64,000 nucleotides of DNA from Snodgrassella sp. CFCC 13594 (GTDB taxonomy: Bacteria > Pseudomonadota > Gammaproteobacteria > Burkholderiales > Neisseriaceae), in assembly GCF_001590725.1 (NCBI RefSeq), contig NZ_LQXR01000013.1, forward strand, positions 1-64,000. Reading direction: 5' to 3'. How positions within the stretch are numbered: position 1 is the first letter of the stretch; every line of letters starts with the position of its first letter. Below, one piece after another: positions 11,502-23,300 of the stretch. The notes beneath the pieces were generated by a model. That model was not told the origin of the DNA, did not search any database, and saw nothing but the letters and a program-made list of their open reading frames with translations. The translations under genes were made by a program, and so were the position numbers.

Positions 11502-13546
11502 AAACCCTGCAGTTTCGCACCAAAAACAACAGGCCAAAATCAGGTCGCCGCGCCGACCATGGCTTGCGAGTTATGGTGGCCTTTGCCTTGATACTGATCT
11601 GCTTCGGAGTACTCATCGGGCGCTTTGTCTATTTACAAGTGATCAAATATGAAGATTATGTGGCTGCAGCCACAGATAATCGCATTTCATTGATTCCAAC
11701 GCCGCCTGTACGCGGCGAAATTGTCGATGTTAATGGCGTGGTATTGGCGCACAACTACCCTGCCTATTCACTGGAAATCATCCCCAATCAGGTACCGGGA
11801 AAGCTGGATGAGACCATCACTGCCTTACGTGCCTATGTAAACATCAGTCCGGCTGATTTAAAACGATTCCAAAAGTTCCGTGCCGATTTCCGCTCCTACG
11901 ATAAGGTCCCCCTTAAGCTCAAGCTCACCATGGAAGAGGCCAGTCGACTGGCCGCCCAGCTATATCGCTTCCCCGGTGTGGAAATCAATGCTCGGACCTT
12001 CCGTGATTACCCATATGGCTCTCTGATGGCTCATGTATTGGGTTACATCGGACGTATCAGTGACAAGGACATGCAAGCCTTGGATAAGGACAACTTGACT
12101 TCTCTATATCGCGGCAGTACCCACATCGGTAAGATGGGTTTAGAAGATTTCTATGAGCGCCAACTGCATGGCACGCCTGGCTATCAAGAAGTCGAAAAAG
12201 ATGCGCAAGGCCGCATCGTACGCACGCTCAAAACCGTGCCTGCCATATCAGGCAACACTTTGCGGTTATCCATGGACATCCGCATGCAACAAGAAGCAGA
12301 CCGATTATTGGGTAATCGTCGAGGCGCCATTGTGGCAATAGATCCGCAAACTGGCGGCGTATTGGCGATGGTATCCAAACCCAGTTACAACCCCAATTTA
12401 TTCATTGATGGCATCGATTCAGATACGTGGAAATCGCTAAATGAAGACTGGCAACACCCACTGATTAATCGCGCCATCCAAGGGCTGTACCCCCCTGGCT
12501 CGACATTCAAGCCATTTATGAGCATGGCCGCACTAGAAAGTGGGTCCATCGGTTTTAATACCGTATTGCCTTCTCCTGGGGCTTGGAGCATCCCTGGTAG
12601 CACGCACCAATTCCGCGATTCCGTGCGCAGCGGTCATGGCATGGCCAATTTAAGCAAAGCCATCCAAGTGTCTTCTGATACTTTTTTTTATCGGTTGGGC
12701 TACCAAATGGGCGTAGATAAAATTTCACCTTATTTGGCCCAATTCGGCTTGGGCCACCCCACTGGTATCGACTTAAACCATGAATACCAAGGTGTATTGC
12801 CTTCACGCCAATGGAAAGAAAAACGCTTTGCCAAATCAAAACCAGCGGTGCGCATCTGGCAGCCAGCAGACGTGGTCAGCATGAGCATCGGTCAAGGTTA
12901 CAATGCCTACACACCGATGCAGATGGCCTTTGCCACCGCCATTTTAGCCAACAATGGCGTAGTCTACCGCCCGCATTTGGTGAAAGAACTATTGGATCAC
13001 AGCACACGCACCATGACTGTTATCGACCCCAAACCAGTCCGCACATTGCCTTTTAAAAAGGCCAATTTCGAATACGTCAAACAAGCCATGCATAAAGTTC
13101 TGCAACCGGGTGGTACCGCCCGGGCAGTTGGGGCTGGCTTGCAATACAGCATGGGCGGGAAAACAGGTACGGCACAAGTTGTGCAAATCAAACAAGGGGC
13201 GCGCTATAACGCCGGCGCACTGGCCGTCCAGCATCGCGACCATGCCTGGTTTATTGCTTTTGCACCAGTCGAAAATCCCAAAATTGCCATTGCGGTTTTA
13301 CTGGAAAATGGTGGTTGGGGTGCTACAGCAGCCCCAGTGGCACGGCAGCTGGCCGACTTCTATTTATTGAAATTAAATAAACTCGAAGCCAATGCTATCC
13401 CTGCCCCAGATAATTCAGCTTTGACCAATGATTTAACCAATGATGCGTTAATGGATGCGGCACAACATGCCCAACACATGCAGGCAGCTATTCCGCCACT
13501 GTTGCGCGCATTCCGTCCAAACATGGCATCAGGAGTTCAACCATGA
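11498..13546 (+). CDS. mrdA: Penicillin-binding protein 2 (peptidoglycan transpeptidase)
   Basis: PBP2 is the class B transpeptidase of the elongasome and works with RodA. The 682-residue protein has one membrane segment at about residues 26-45, a pedestal domain, and a transpeptidase domain with SxxK at S335-TF-K338 (PPGSTFKPF), the second motif S392-S-D394, and KTGTA at K553. SSD in place of SxN is the usual form in PBP2. The C-terminus extends past the domain with an Ala- and Asn-rich tail. It is joined to mreD and mrdB by ATGA overlaps. Confidence 0.97.
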   Translation: MKTLQFRTKNNRPKSGRRADHGLRVMVAFALILICFGVLIGRFVYLQVIKYEDYVAAATDNRISLIPTPPVRGEIVDVNGVVLAHNYPAYSLEIIPNQVPGKLDETITALRAYVNISPADLKRFQKFRADFRSYDKVPLKLKLTMEEASRLAAQLYRFPGVEINARTFRDYPYGSLMAHVLGYIGRISDKDMQALDKDNLTSLYRGSTHIGKMGLEDFYERQLHGTPGYQEVEKDAQGRIVRTLKTVPAISGNTLRLSMDIRMQQEADRLLGNRRGAIVAIDPQTGGVLAMVSKPSYNPNLFIDGIDSDTWKSLNEDWQHPLINRAIQGLYPPGSTFKPFMSMAALESGSIGFNTVLPSPGAWSIPGSTHQFRDSVRSGHGMANLSKAIQVSSDTFFYRLGYQMGVDKISPYLAQFGLGHPTGIDLNHEYQGVLPSRQWKEKRFAKSKPAVRIWQPADVVSMSIGQGYNAYTPMQMAFATAILANNGVVYRPHLVKELLDHSTRTMTVIDPKPVRTLPFKKANFEYVKQAMHKVLQPGGTARAVGAGLQYSMGGKTGTAQVVQIKQGARYNAGALAVQHRDHAWFIAFAPVENPKIAIAVLLENGGWGATAAPVARQLADFYLLKLNKLEANAIPAPDNSALTNDLTNDALMDAAQHAQHMQAAIPPLLRAFRPNMASGVQP

Positions 13547-14649
13547 GTGCTGATTTACATTGGTTTAAGCAGTTGTGGCAACGCCTTTGGGCCCCCATGG
13601 ATGTATGGCTGTTTTATGCCATGCTGATTATTTATGTAATGAGTTTGTTTTTGTTGTATTCCGCTGATGGCCAAGATTTTGGTCAATTGGAAAACAAAAC
13701 CCTACACACTGTACTGAGTTTCGCACTCTTGTGGCTGATTGCCAAAACACCGCCACAGATTCTGAGTAATTTTGCCTTACCCCTGTATGCTTTGGGCGTA
13801 GTTATGCTGGTTGGCGTACATTTTTTCGGCATCACCGTGAATGGATCGACCCGCTGGCTGAATTTGGGCATCGCTCGCATTCAACCGTCAGAAATCATGA
13901 AAATTGCCGTACCCATGATGGTGGCCTGGTTTTTTCAGCGCTACGAGCTGAATTTGCGCTGGTATCACTATGCCATTGCGTTGGTGCTGATTGTTATTCC
14001 CGTGGGTTTGATTCTAAAACAGCCTGACTTGGGTACCGCAACATTGATCATGGCATCGGGCCTGTTCGTGATATTTTTCGCAGGCCTGCCTTGGAAGGTC
14101 ATCATTGCATCAATTATTGGTTTTGTTGCCGCATTGCCTTTAGTGTGGTCATATGGCATGCACGATTACCAGCGCACCCGCGTACTCACATTGCTGGATC
14201 CTACCAAAGATCGGCTTGGTGCGGGTTATCACATTTTGCAATCCATGACCGCCATTGGTTCCGGTGGCATCTGGGGCAAAGGTTGGCTGGGCGGTTCGCA
14301 AACCCATCTAGACTACATACCGGAATCCACTACTGACTTCATTTTTGCAGTATTTGGTGAAGAATTTGGCTTAATTGGTAACATTTTGCTGGTGGCCGTC
14401 TATACCTTAATTTTGGGGCGAGGTCTGTACATCACGTTGCATGCCCGCTCGCTCTACAGCCGAACCTTGGCCGGAGCCATGACCATGACTTTATTTTGCT
14501 ATGCTTTTGTGAACATGGGTATGGTCAGTGGTATCTTGCCCGTGGTGGGTGTGCCTTTACCATTGGTAAGCTATGGCGGTACCGCCACCCTCACCATCAT
14601 GGTCATTATTGCCATCTTAATGAGTATCAGCAACCAACGCCGCCAATAA
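13543..14649 (+). CDS. mrdB: Rod shape-determining protein RodA (SEDS glycosyltransferase)
   Basis: RodA is the SEDS-family peptidoglycan polymerase paired with PBP2 in the inner membrane. The 368-residue protein has about ten membrane segments and the SEDS signatures NGSTRWL, QPSEIMKI, LKQPDLGTATL, and the long periplasmic-loop segment GWLGGSQTHLDYIPESTTDFIFAVFGEEFG. The C-terminal PLPLVSYGGTATLT is also diagnostic. Its start overlaps mrdA by four bases. marC follows after 30 bases. Confidence 0.97.
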   Translation: MSADLHWFKQLWQRLWAPMDVWLFYAMLIIYVMSLFLLYSADGQDFGQLENKTLHTVLSFALLWLIAKTPPQILSNFALPLYALGVVMLVGVHFFGITVNGSTRWLNLGIARIQPSEIMKIAVPMMVAWFFQRYELNLRWYHYAIALVLIVIPVGLILKQPDLGTATLIMASGLFVIFFAGLPWKVIIASIIGFVAALPLVWSYGMHDYQRTRVLTLLDPTKDRLGAGYHILQSMTAIGSGGIWGKGWLGGSQTHLDYIPESTTDFIFAVFGEEFGLIGNILLVAVYTLILGRGLYITLHARSLYSRTLAGAMTMTLFCYAFVNMGMVSGILPVVGVPLPLVSYGGTATLTIMVIIAILMSISNQRRQ

Positions 14650-14679
14650 ACCATTGATGCTGGATGATAGGGTTTCATC

Positions 14680-15324
14680 ATGAGCTTTGAAGTAACCAAA
14701 ATCTTATTGGCCTTTCTGGTATTGATTAACCCGTTGGCCGCGTTAAGCCTTTACTTGGATTTAACAGCCGATTTAAGCGGACGAGAGCGCCGCCGTGTGG
14801 CCAAAATTTGTTCCATGAGCGTATTTGTCATCATGGTGGTGGTGACGTTGACTGGTCAATTGATTTTGCGGGCACTTGGCATTTCCATCGGCGCTTTTCA
14901 AATTGCTGGCGGCGTATTGGTTTTCTTAATCTCTTTATCGCTGATTGGTGGCAATGCCAACCCAGCAAAACCCGAAGTCAGCAAACAGGCCAGCGATTTA
15001 AATATCAATAAACCTTCGGATCTGACCAGCATTGCGGTGGTGCCTTTGGCCATGCCCATGATCATTGGTCCAGGCGGGATATCCACCGTCATGATTTATG
15101 CATCCAGCAGCAAAGGCTACCTTCATACATTGGCTATTTTAGCCGCCACCCTCATTATCAGTTTAATCTGCTATTTCACGCTGTGTGCGGCGGCCACAGT
15201 CAGCCAAGTGCTGGGTGAAACCGGCATGAAAATCCTTAATCGCGTAATGGGCTTGCTCTTGGCCGCCATCGCTGTTGAAATTATCGTGGCAGGCATCAAA
15301 ACCCTATTCCCTCATATCGGCTAA
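14680..15324 (+). CDS. MarC family membrane protein
   Basis: This 214-residue protein belongs to the MarC/UPF0056 family, whose transport substrate is unknown; E. coli MarC was once linked to multiple antibiotic resistance but this was not upheld. It has about six hydrophobic segments and family features NPLAALSLYL and VPLAMPMIIGPGGISTVMIY. It lies 30 bases after rodA and may be read from the same transcript, but nothing in its sequence ties it to cell shape. Confidence 0.88.
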   Translation: MSFEVTKILLAFLVLINPLAALSLYLDLTADLSGRERRRVAKICSMSVFVIMVVVTLTGQLILRALGISIGAFQIAGGVLVFLISLSLIGGNANPAKPEVSKQASDLNINKPSDLTSIAVVPLAMPMIIGPGGISTVMIYASSSKGYLHTLAILAATLIISLICYFTLCAAATVSQVLGETGMKILNRVMGLLLAAIAVEIIVAGIKTLFPHIG

Positions 15325-15452
15325 ATCGGCTTCACCAATACAAATTGATTTTTCGGCTACCGAGATCAGGCTGGCTTCAGCCGTCAAGGTCAATATTGAT
15401 CACCCTCTTTGAATAGATCGAGTTTATCAGTCTGCGACAAAGTAGCCAGATA

Positions 15453-15483
15453 AAAAGAGGCTGCCTGAATGTTCAGGCAGCCT
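15453..15483 (-). terminator. Paired uptake-sequence terminator after argH
   Basis: AGGCTGCCTGAA (15458-15469) and its complement (15472-15483) form a 12-bp stem with a two-base gap between the arms. Read on the minus strand, the stem is followed by CTTTTT, so it should end argH transcription. It also lies after marC on the plus strand, where it has no T run. Confidence 0.75.
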
Positions 15484-15507
15484 ACCAAGAACCAAAATAA
15501 ATAATAT

Positions 15508-16896
15508 TTAAGCTTGATGATGACTTAACACGTCGCGCCAACGGGCTATTTGAGCACGCACTTGCGCCGGCGCAGTCCCACCCAGATGATTGCGGGCATT
15601 TAAGCTGCCTTCTGGGGTCAACACCTGATACACATCCTCATCAATCAAATTGGAGAATGATTGCAGCGTTTTCAAGGGTAAATCGCTTAAGTCCACCTTC
15701 ATGTCTTCGGCATGGCGCACGGCACGCGCCACCACTTCATGGCTATCGCGAAACGGTAACCCTTTTTTCACCAAATAGTCGGCCAAGTCGGTGGCAGTGG
15801 CAAACCCTTGCATCACCGCAGCCCGCATGTTTTCTGGTTTCACGGTGACACCACGCATCATGTCAGCATAAATACGCAAGGTATCGATCAATGTATCCAC
15901 TGTGTCAAACAAGGGCTCTTTGTCTTCTTGATTGTCTTTGTTATAAGCCAACGGTTGAGACTTCATTAGCGTAATCAGACCCATCAAATGACCAACCACC
16001 CGCCCTGTTTTACCGCGCACCAATTCTGGCACATCCGGATTTTTCTTCTGCGGCATGATGCTTGAGCCCGTGCAGAAACGGTCAGCAATATCAATGAAGG
16101 CAAAACGTGGGCTCATCCAGTAAATCAATTCTTCACTCAGGCGCGAAAAATGAATCATCAGAATCGATGCTGCCGCAGTAAACTCAATAGCAAAATCACG
16201 GTCAGATACGGCATCCAAAGAGTTTTGGCAAATGTCTTCAAAGCCCAATAATTGGGCTGTGGTTTCTCGGTTAATGGGATAAGTGGTACCAGCCAATGCA
16301 GCAGCCCCTAAAGGCATGCGATTAACACGGTGCCGGCAATCCACCATGCGCTCATAATCACGTCCCAGCATTTCCACATAGGCGAGCATATGGTGGCCGA
16401 AGCTCACAGGCTGCGCAACTTGCATGTGCGTGAATCCCGGCATCACCACATCGTGGTTGGCATCAGCCAAGTCAACTAAGGCAGATTGAACGGCTTGAAT
16501 CAAGTGTGCAATTTCACTGATCTCATCACGCAGCCACAATCGAATATCGGTGGCCACTTGATCATTGCGGCTACGACCAGTATGCAAACGCTTACCAGCA
16601 TCTCCGATTTTATCGGTCAGGCGGTGCTCAATGTTCATATGAACATCTTCCAAATCCAGAGACCAAGGCAGTTCACCCGTCTTGATTTCCGCCAAAATTT
16701 CCGCCATGCCTTGCTTGATGGCCGCCAAGTCATCGGCACTGAGCACCCCTGCCTCTGTCAACATCTGCGCATGCGCTAATGAGCCTTGGATATCCCACGG
16801 CGCCAAGCGCTTATCAAAATCAATAGAGCCCGTGTATTGTTTCACCAACTCACTCACCGGCTCATGAAAACGGCCAGACCAGGTTTTTTCTGTCAT
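15508..16896 (-). CDS. argH: Argininosuccinate lyase
   Basis: ArgH cleaves argininosuccinate to arginine and fumarate in arginine biosynthesis. The 462-residue protein has the normal length and the fumarase/aspartase signature [20 protein letters not shown]. Other family segments are [11 protein letters not shown] at the start, [10 protein letters not shown], and [16 protein letters not shown]. It starts 43 bases after the VOC gene on the same strand and is ended by the paired uptake-sequence hairpin. Confidence 0.97.
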   Translation of the reverse strand: MTEKTWSGRFHEPVSELVKQYTGSIDFDKRLAPWDIQGSLAHAQMLTEAGVLSADDLAAIKQGMAEILAEIKTGELPWSLDLEDVHMNIEHRLTDKIGDAGKRLHTGRSRNDQVATDIRLWLRDEISEIAHLIQAVQSALVDLADANHDVVMPGFTHMQVAQPVSFGHHMLAYVEMLGRDYERMVDCRHRVNRMPLGAAALAGTTYPINRETTAQLLGFEDICQNSLDAVSDRDFAIEFTAAASILMIHFSRLSEELIYWMSPRFAFIDIADRFCTGSSIMPQKKNPDVPELVRGKTGRVVGHLMGLITLMKSQPLAYNKDNQEDKEPLFDTVDTLIDTLRIYADMMRGVTVKPENMRAAVMQGFATATDLADYLVKKGLPFRDSHEVVARAVRHAEDMKVDLSDLPLKTLQSFSNLIDEDVYQVLTPEGSLNARNHLGGTAPAQVRAQIARWRDVLSHHQA

Positions 16897-16939
16897 GATG
16901 CATATCCTTGCAATGATTGTTGACCAACCCCAGCTTTAT

Positions 16940-17365
16940 TCAGTCAGGTTCAGATGCGGCTTGAGGTGGTCCTTTTAATTCCACAGTATTACCCTCGGGA
17001 TCATGCACATAAATCGATGCCCCGAATCCGTCTGCGCCATAGCGGATGGCACTGGGTTCAATGTCATAGCCATATTCAGCAAAATGCTGGCGGATGGCGT
17101 CTTCATTAAAAGGTTCGATGCGCAGACATAGATGATCCAAATTGGCGTGCTTTTGCAGAGGCGTCCCGCGATCGCTGCGTCCCAAAGGTGAGCCTATTGG
17201 TACCAAATCAATCAAACTATTGCCAGCACGCAATTGAATCAACCCCAAATTACCCAGCTCGCGTTCGCGTGTACAACCCAACACATTTAAATAAAAATCC
17301 AGCATGCTGTCTTTGTCTTCAATGCGCAATAAGATGTGATCCAACCCCAAGATGGTAAAGGCCAT
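16940..17365 (-). CDS. VOC (glyoxalase/bleomycin resistance) superfamily protein
   Basis: This 141-residue protein has one vicinal-oxygen-chelate domain with LDHILLRIEDKDSMLDFYLNVLG, a central HLCLRIEPFNEDAI and a C-terminal VHDPEGNTVELKGP. His, His and Glu at these places fit the usual metal ligands. The substrate cannot be told from sequence; the family includes glyoxalases, dioxygenases and resistance proteins, and this one resembles the small virulence-protein-like members. It lies between tgt and argH on the minus strand. Confidence 0.85.
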   Translation of the reverse strand: MAFTILGLDHILLRIEDKDSMLDFYLNVLGCTRERELGNLGLIQLRAGNSLIDLVPIGSPLGRSDRGTPLQKHANLDHLCLRIEPFNEDAIRQHFAEYGYDIEPSAIRYGADGFGASIYVHDPEGNTVELKGPPQAASEPD

Positions 17366-17438
17366 AAATTCGGTCTCGCTTCGTGTTTCAGGCAGCCTGA
17401 TAATAATAAAGTGCTATTGTAGCGCAATCGATACGGGA

Positions 17439-18762
<1,324 letters not shown>

Positions 18763-18766
18763 ATTT

Positions 18767-18778
18767 AGGCTGCCTGAA
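18767..18778. repeat. DNA uptake sequence upstream of thrS
   Basis: AGGCTGCCTGAA lies in the thrS leader, 29 bases ahead of the start codon. Other exact single copies include 3168-3179, 31400-31411 and 35441-35452. Confidence 0.8.
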
Positions 18779-18807
18779 TGCATTCGGTTTTGAATGTCGG
18801 AGTTTGC

Positions 18808-20715
18808 ATGTTAAACATCACCTTGCCCGACGGCTCTGTCCGTCAATTTGAAGCACCCGTAACTGTTGCTGCGGTGGCTGCTTCCATCGGTGCGGGCTTA
18901 GCCAAAGCCGCCATTGCCGGTAAAGTTAATGGCAAACTGGTAGACACATGCGATCCCATCATGGCGGATGCGCACGTGTCCATCATTACCGCCAACGACA
19001 AAGAAGGCGTAGACATCATTCGCCACTCCTGCGCACATTTGGTTGGTCATGCAGTCAAGCAGCTCTACCCCAGCGCCCAGATGGTGATTGGCCCCGTCAT
19101 TGAAGATGGTTTTTATTACGACATTCAATACGAACGCCCTTTTACGCCCGAAGATATTGCGGCCATTGAAAAGCGCATGAAAGAATTAATTGCGCAAAAT
19201 TATGACGTGGTTAAAAAAATGACCCCGCGCGCGGAAGTGATTCAGATTTTCCAAGCGCGACATGAAGACTACAAGCTACGCTTGATTGAAGACATGCCTA
19301 ACGAAACAGCCATGGGTTTGTATTTCCACCAAGAATACGTAGACATGTGTCGCGGCCCACACGTCCCCAACACCCGTTTTTTGAAAAATTTCAAGCTTAC
19401 CAAGCTTTCCGGTGCATACTGGCGCGGAGATGCCAACAACGAACAGCTACAACGTATTTATGGCACTGCATGGGCCAATAAAGACGATTTAAAAGCCTAC
19501 ATCCAGCGTATTGAAGAAGCTGAAAAACGCGATCACCGCAAACTGGGTAAACAACTGGATTTATTCCATTTGCAAGACGAAGCGCCTGGCATGATTTTTT
19601 GGCACCCAAAAGGCTGGTCTTTGTGGCAAACTATTGAACAACACATGCGCAATGAGCTCACCGCCGCAGGCTACCAAGAAGTCAAAACACCAATGATCAT
19701 GGATCGTAGCCTGTGGGAAAAATCAGGACACTGGGCCAATTACCAAGAAAACATGTTCATCACCGAATCAGAAAAACGTGTCTATGCCGTTAAACCGATG
19801 AACTGTCCAGGACATATCCAAATTTTCAATCAAGGTTTGCGCTCATACCGTGATTTACCCATGCGATTGGCCGAATTCGGCTCTTGCCACCGCAACGAGC
19901 CATCAGGCGCATTACATGGCTTAATGCGCGTGCGCGGATTCACCCAAGACGATGCGCATATTTTCTGCACGGAAGACCAAATTGTCTCGGAAGCGCGTGC
20001 ATTCAACGAATTGGTGATGCGCATTTATACCCAATTTGAATTCCATGATGTTTCTGTGAAGCTGTCGCTGCGCCCCGAAAAGCGCGCGGGTTCAGACGCC
20101 ATTTGGGATAAGGCAGAACAAGGCTTGCGCGACGCACTCACTGCTTGCGGCGTCACTTGGGAAGAATTACCGGGTGAAGGCGCATTCTACGGTCCCAAAG
20201 TGGAATACCACATTAAAGATGCCTTGGGCCGTTCATGGCAGTGCGGCACCATTCAATTAGATTTCGTGCTGCCTGAACGGTTGGATGCCGAGTATGTAAC
20301 CGAAGACAATGGTCGTGCGCGCCCTGTGATGCTGCATCGCGCCATTCTGGGTTCGATGGAACGCTTTATTGGCATCTTAATTGAACACTACGCCGGTGCT
20401 TTCCCTTTGTGGCTTGCTCCCACACAAATGGTGATCATGAACATCACTGAAGCTCAAGCCGACTATTGCCGCGCCATTGCCCAGCGCCTTACCGCAGAAG
20501 GCTTCCGCGTGCAATTGGACTTGCGCAATGAAAAAATCGGCTACAAAATCCGCGAACACAGTTTGCAGCGTCTGCCCTATCAAATTGTGATTGGCGACAA
20601 AGAAAAACAAGAGAACAAGGTTGCTGTCCGCCAACGCGGCGGCGAAGATTTGGGCCAGTTGGGCATGGATGATTTCATTGCTCATCTGAAACAACAAACT
20701 TTGTCACTTCATTAA
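18808..20715 (+). CDS. thrS: Threonyl-tRNA synthetase
   Basis: ThrRS charges tRNA(Thr) and edits Ser-tRNA(Thr). The 635-residue protein has an N-terminal TGS domain ([20 protein letters not shown]), an editing domain with [11 protein letters not shown], class II motif 2 ([20 protein letters not shown]), motif 3 ([21 protein letters not shown] region), and a C-terminal anticodon-binding domain. The start at 18808 is chosen over an in-frame ATG at 18778 because it begins the TGS domain. It heads the thrS-infC-rpmI-rplT-pheS-pheT-ihfA cluster. Confidence 0.98.
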   Translation: MLNITLPDGSVRQFEAPVTVAAVAASIGAGLAKAAIAGKVNGKLVDTCDPIMADAHVSIITANDKEGVDIIRHSCAHLVGHAVKQLYPSAQMVIGPVIEDGFYYDIQYERPFTPEDIAAIEKRMKELIAQNYDVVKKMTPRAEVIQIFQARHEDYKLRLIEDMPNETAMGLYFHQEYVDMCRGPHVPNTRFLKNFKLTKLSGAYWRGDANNEQLQRIYGTAWANKDDLKAYIQRIEEAEKRDHRKLGKQLDLFHLQDEAPGMIFWHPKGWSLWQTIEQHMRNELTAAGYQEVKTPMIMDRSLWEKSGHWANYQENMFITESEKRVYAVKPMNCPGHIQIFNQGLRSYRDLPMRLAEFGSCHRNEPSGALHGLMRVRGFTQDDAHIFCTEDQIVSEARAFNELVMRIYTQFEFHDVSVKLSLRPEKRAGSDAIWDKAEQGLRDALTACGVTWEELPGEGAFYGPKVEYHIKDALGRSWQCGTIQLDFVLPERLDAEYVTEDNGRARPVMLHRAILGSMERFIGILIEHYAGAFPLWLAPTQMVIMNITEAQADYCRAIAQRLTAEGFRVQLDLRNEKIGYKIREHSLQRLPYQIVIGDKEKQENKVAVRQRGGEDLGQLGMDDFIAHLKQQTLSLH

Positions 20716-20735
20716 CCCAAATAAGGAGTACGGTC

Positions 20736-21254
20736 ATCGCACAAGAACGCGAAGCACGCATCAACGGTGAAATCACCGTTAAAGAAGTGCGTTTAATTGG
20801 TCCCGCTGGTGAACAGCTGGGCGTGGTTTCCATTCAAGAAGCCATTAAGTTATCAGAAGAACACGATGTGGACTTGGTGGAAATCGCTCCCACTGCCACT
20901 CCGCCCGTTTGCAAACTCATGGATTTCGGCAAATACAAATACGAACAATCCAAGAAGCGCGACGAAGCACGCAAAAAACAAAAACAGGTACAGGTGAAAG
21001 AAATCAAATTCCGTCCCGGTACCGATGATGGCGACTACAACATCAAAATGCGCAACATCACCCGCTTTTTGGGTGACGGCGACAAAGTCAAAGTCACCTT
21101 GCGCTTCCGTGGCCGCGAAATGGCACACCAACATTTGGGCGCAGAATTGCTGAAACGCATTCAAGCTGATTTGACCGAAGTGGGTGCCGTTGAGCAATTC
21201 CCGAAAATGGAAGGCCGCCAAATGGTGATGATGATTGGCCCCAAGAAAAAATAA
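20736..21254 (+). CDS. infC: Translation initiation factor IF-3 (AUC start codon)
   Basis: IF-3 binds the 30S subunit, prevents early 50S joining and rejects non-standard start codons. With an ATC start at 20736 the protein has 172 residues, beginning M(ATC)[13 protein letters not shown], which is the conserved IF-3 N-terminus. AAGGAG (20723-20728) lies seven bases ahead. No ATG, GTG or TTG gives this N-terminus; the first GTG in frame (20787) would remove 17 conserved residues. E. coli infC uses AUU, which allows IF-3 to repress its own translation; AUC should act the same way. It follows thrS by 20 bases. Confidence 0.95.
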   Translation: MAQEREARINGEITVKEVRLIGPAGEQLGVVSIQEAIKLSEEHDVDLVEIAPTATPPVCKLMDFGKYKYEQSKKRDEARKKQKQVQVKEIKFRPGTDDGDYNIKMRNITRFLGDGDKVKVTLRFRGREMAHQHLGAELLKRIQADLTEVGAVEQFPKMEGRQMVMMIGPKKK

Positions 21255-21280
21255 GCCGCACCACGCAATACTGTTTCAGG

Positions 21281-21308
21281 CAGCCCACATAAATCAGGCT
21301 GCCTGAAA
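21281..21308 (+). repeat. Inverted uptake-sequence pair after infC
   Basis: GTTTCAGGCAGCC and the complementary GGCTGCCTGAAAC form a hairpin of about 12 bp with a short loop between infC and rpmI. There is no long T run, so it may only attenuate transcription; a promoter for rpmI lies directly downstream. Confidence 0.55.
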
Positions 21309-21309
21309 C

Positions 21310-21338
21310 TTGTTTTGCATTGGCAAAGCTGATACAAT
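21310..21338 (+). promoter_or_regulatory. Putative internal promoter for rpmI-rplT
   Basis: TTGTTT (21310-21315) and TACAAT (21333-21338) with a 17-base spacer. A 130-base leader follows before rpmI, with a small perfect hairpin at 21358-21370 (CCGCA-TGG-TGCGG). In E. coli the rpmI leader is the target of L20 autoregulation; here this is only suggested by position. Confidence 0.45.
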
Positions 21339-21471
21339 CTTTCGCTTCGCACATTAACCGCATGGTGCGGAGTTGCAGGAATATTGCGGTAAAAACCGTG
21401 GTGTCTGGGTATTTAAGCGTTCATCTATAGAACCACCTTACGCCAAATCAAACAACAAATGGAGTTTTCCC

Positions 21472-21669
21472 ATGCCGAAAATGAAATCCAAATCGAGCGC
21501 CAAAAAACGCTTCAAAGTATTGGGTAACGGTGGTGTGAAGCGCGCGCATGCGTTCAAGCGTCACATTCTCACCAAAAAAACCACCAAAAGCAAACGCCAA
21601 TTGCGTGGCACCTCCATGGTGCACGAAACCAATATGGTGTCTGTTTCTAAAATGTTACCCTACGCTTAA
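21472..21669 (+). CDS. rpmI: 50S ribosomal protein L35
   Basis: L35 is a small basic protein of the large subunit. The 65-residue protein begins [16 protein letters not shown] and ends VSKMLPYA, both conserved. The start at 21472 is set by homology and by a GGAG ribosome site; an open frame continues to 21373 but is not conserved. rplT follows after 12 bases, the standard order. Confidence 0.98.
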   Translation: MPKMKSKSSAKKRFKVLGNGGVKRAHAFKRHILTKKTTKSKRQLRGTSMVHETNMVSVSKMLPYA

Positions 21670-21681
21670 GGAGTTTAAACC

Positions 21682-22038
21682 ATGCCTCGCGTAAAACGCG
21701 GTGTTACCGCACGTGCTCGTCATAAAAAAGTATTAGCTTTAGCCAAAGGCTACCGTGGTCGTCGCAAGAACGTCTACCGCGTTGCCAAACAAGCGGTGAT
21801 GAAAGCCGGTCAATATGCCTACCGTGACCGTCGTCAACGCAAACGTCAATTCCGTCAATTGTGGATTGTGCGTATTAACGCGGCCGCTCGTGAAAACGGT
21901 TTGTCTTACAGCAAATTTATGAATGGCCTGAAAAAAGCCACCATTGAAATCGACCGCAAGGTATTGGCCGATTTGGCTGTATTCGATAAAGCAGCCTTTA
22001 CTCAATTGGCTAACCAGGCCAAGGCTGCACTGGCTTAA
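21682..22038 (+). CDS. rplT: 50S ribosomal protein L20
   Basis: L20 binds 23S rRNA early in assembly and, in E. coli, represses rpmI-rplT translation. The 118-residue protein starts [18 protein letters not shown] and contains [20 protein letters not shown], both typical. A GGAG ribosome site precedes it. A strong terminator follows at 22057-22084. Confidence 0.98.
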   Translation: MPRVKRGVTARARHKKVLALAKGYRGRRKNVYRVAKQAVMKAGQYAYRDRRQRKRQFRQLWIVRINAAARENGLSYSKFMNGLKKATIEIDRKVLADLAVFDKAAFTQLANQAKAALA

Positions 22039-22056
22039 AACCTGTATTAACCAATT

Positions 22057-22084
22057 AAAAAGGAAACTGCGGTTTCCTTTTTTT
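22057..22084 (+). terminator. Rho-independent terminator after rplT
   Basis: AAAAAGGAAAC pairs with GGTTTCCTTTTT around a three-base loop and runs into a T tract. pheS therefore probably has its own promoter in the 190 bases that follow; TGTATT and TAAAAT 17 bases apart near 22120-22148 are a possible candidate. Confidence 0.85.
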
Positions 22085-22205
22085 ATGGGCGCGCGCAAGG
22101 TGCCATCAACACATAAGCACTGTATTTATGTGTGTTTTCGCGTTAAAATACAGCCACTTTTTGCCAACAGCAGAAGGGTTTTGTGTGTTGCGGCAAAACT
22201 GCTGA

Positions 22206-23258
<1,053 letters not shown>

Positions 23259-23300
23259 TTCAGGCAACATCACCTTCATTAAAAGAGTTTCGAGAACATC

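Noticed and set aside
20787..21254. GTG start for infC
   Set aside because: It would remove 17 residues conserved in IF-3 and has no ribosome site, while the ATC start has AAGGAG at seven bases.
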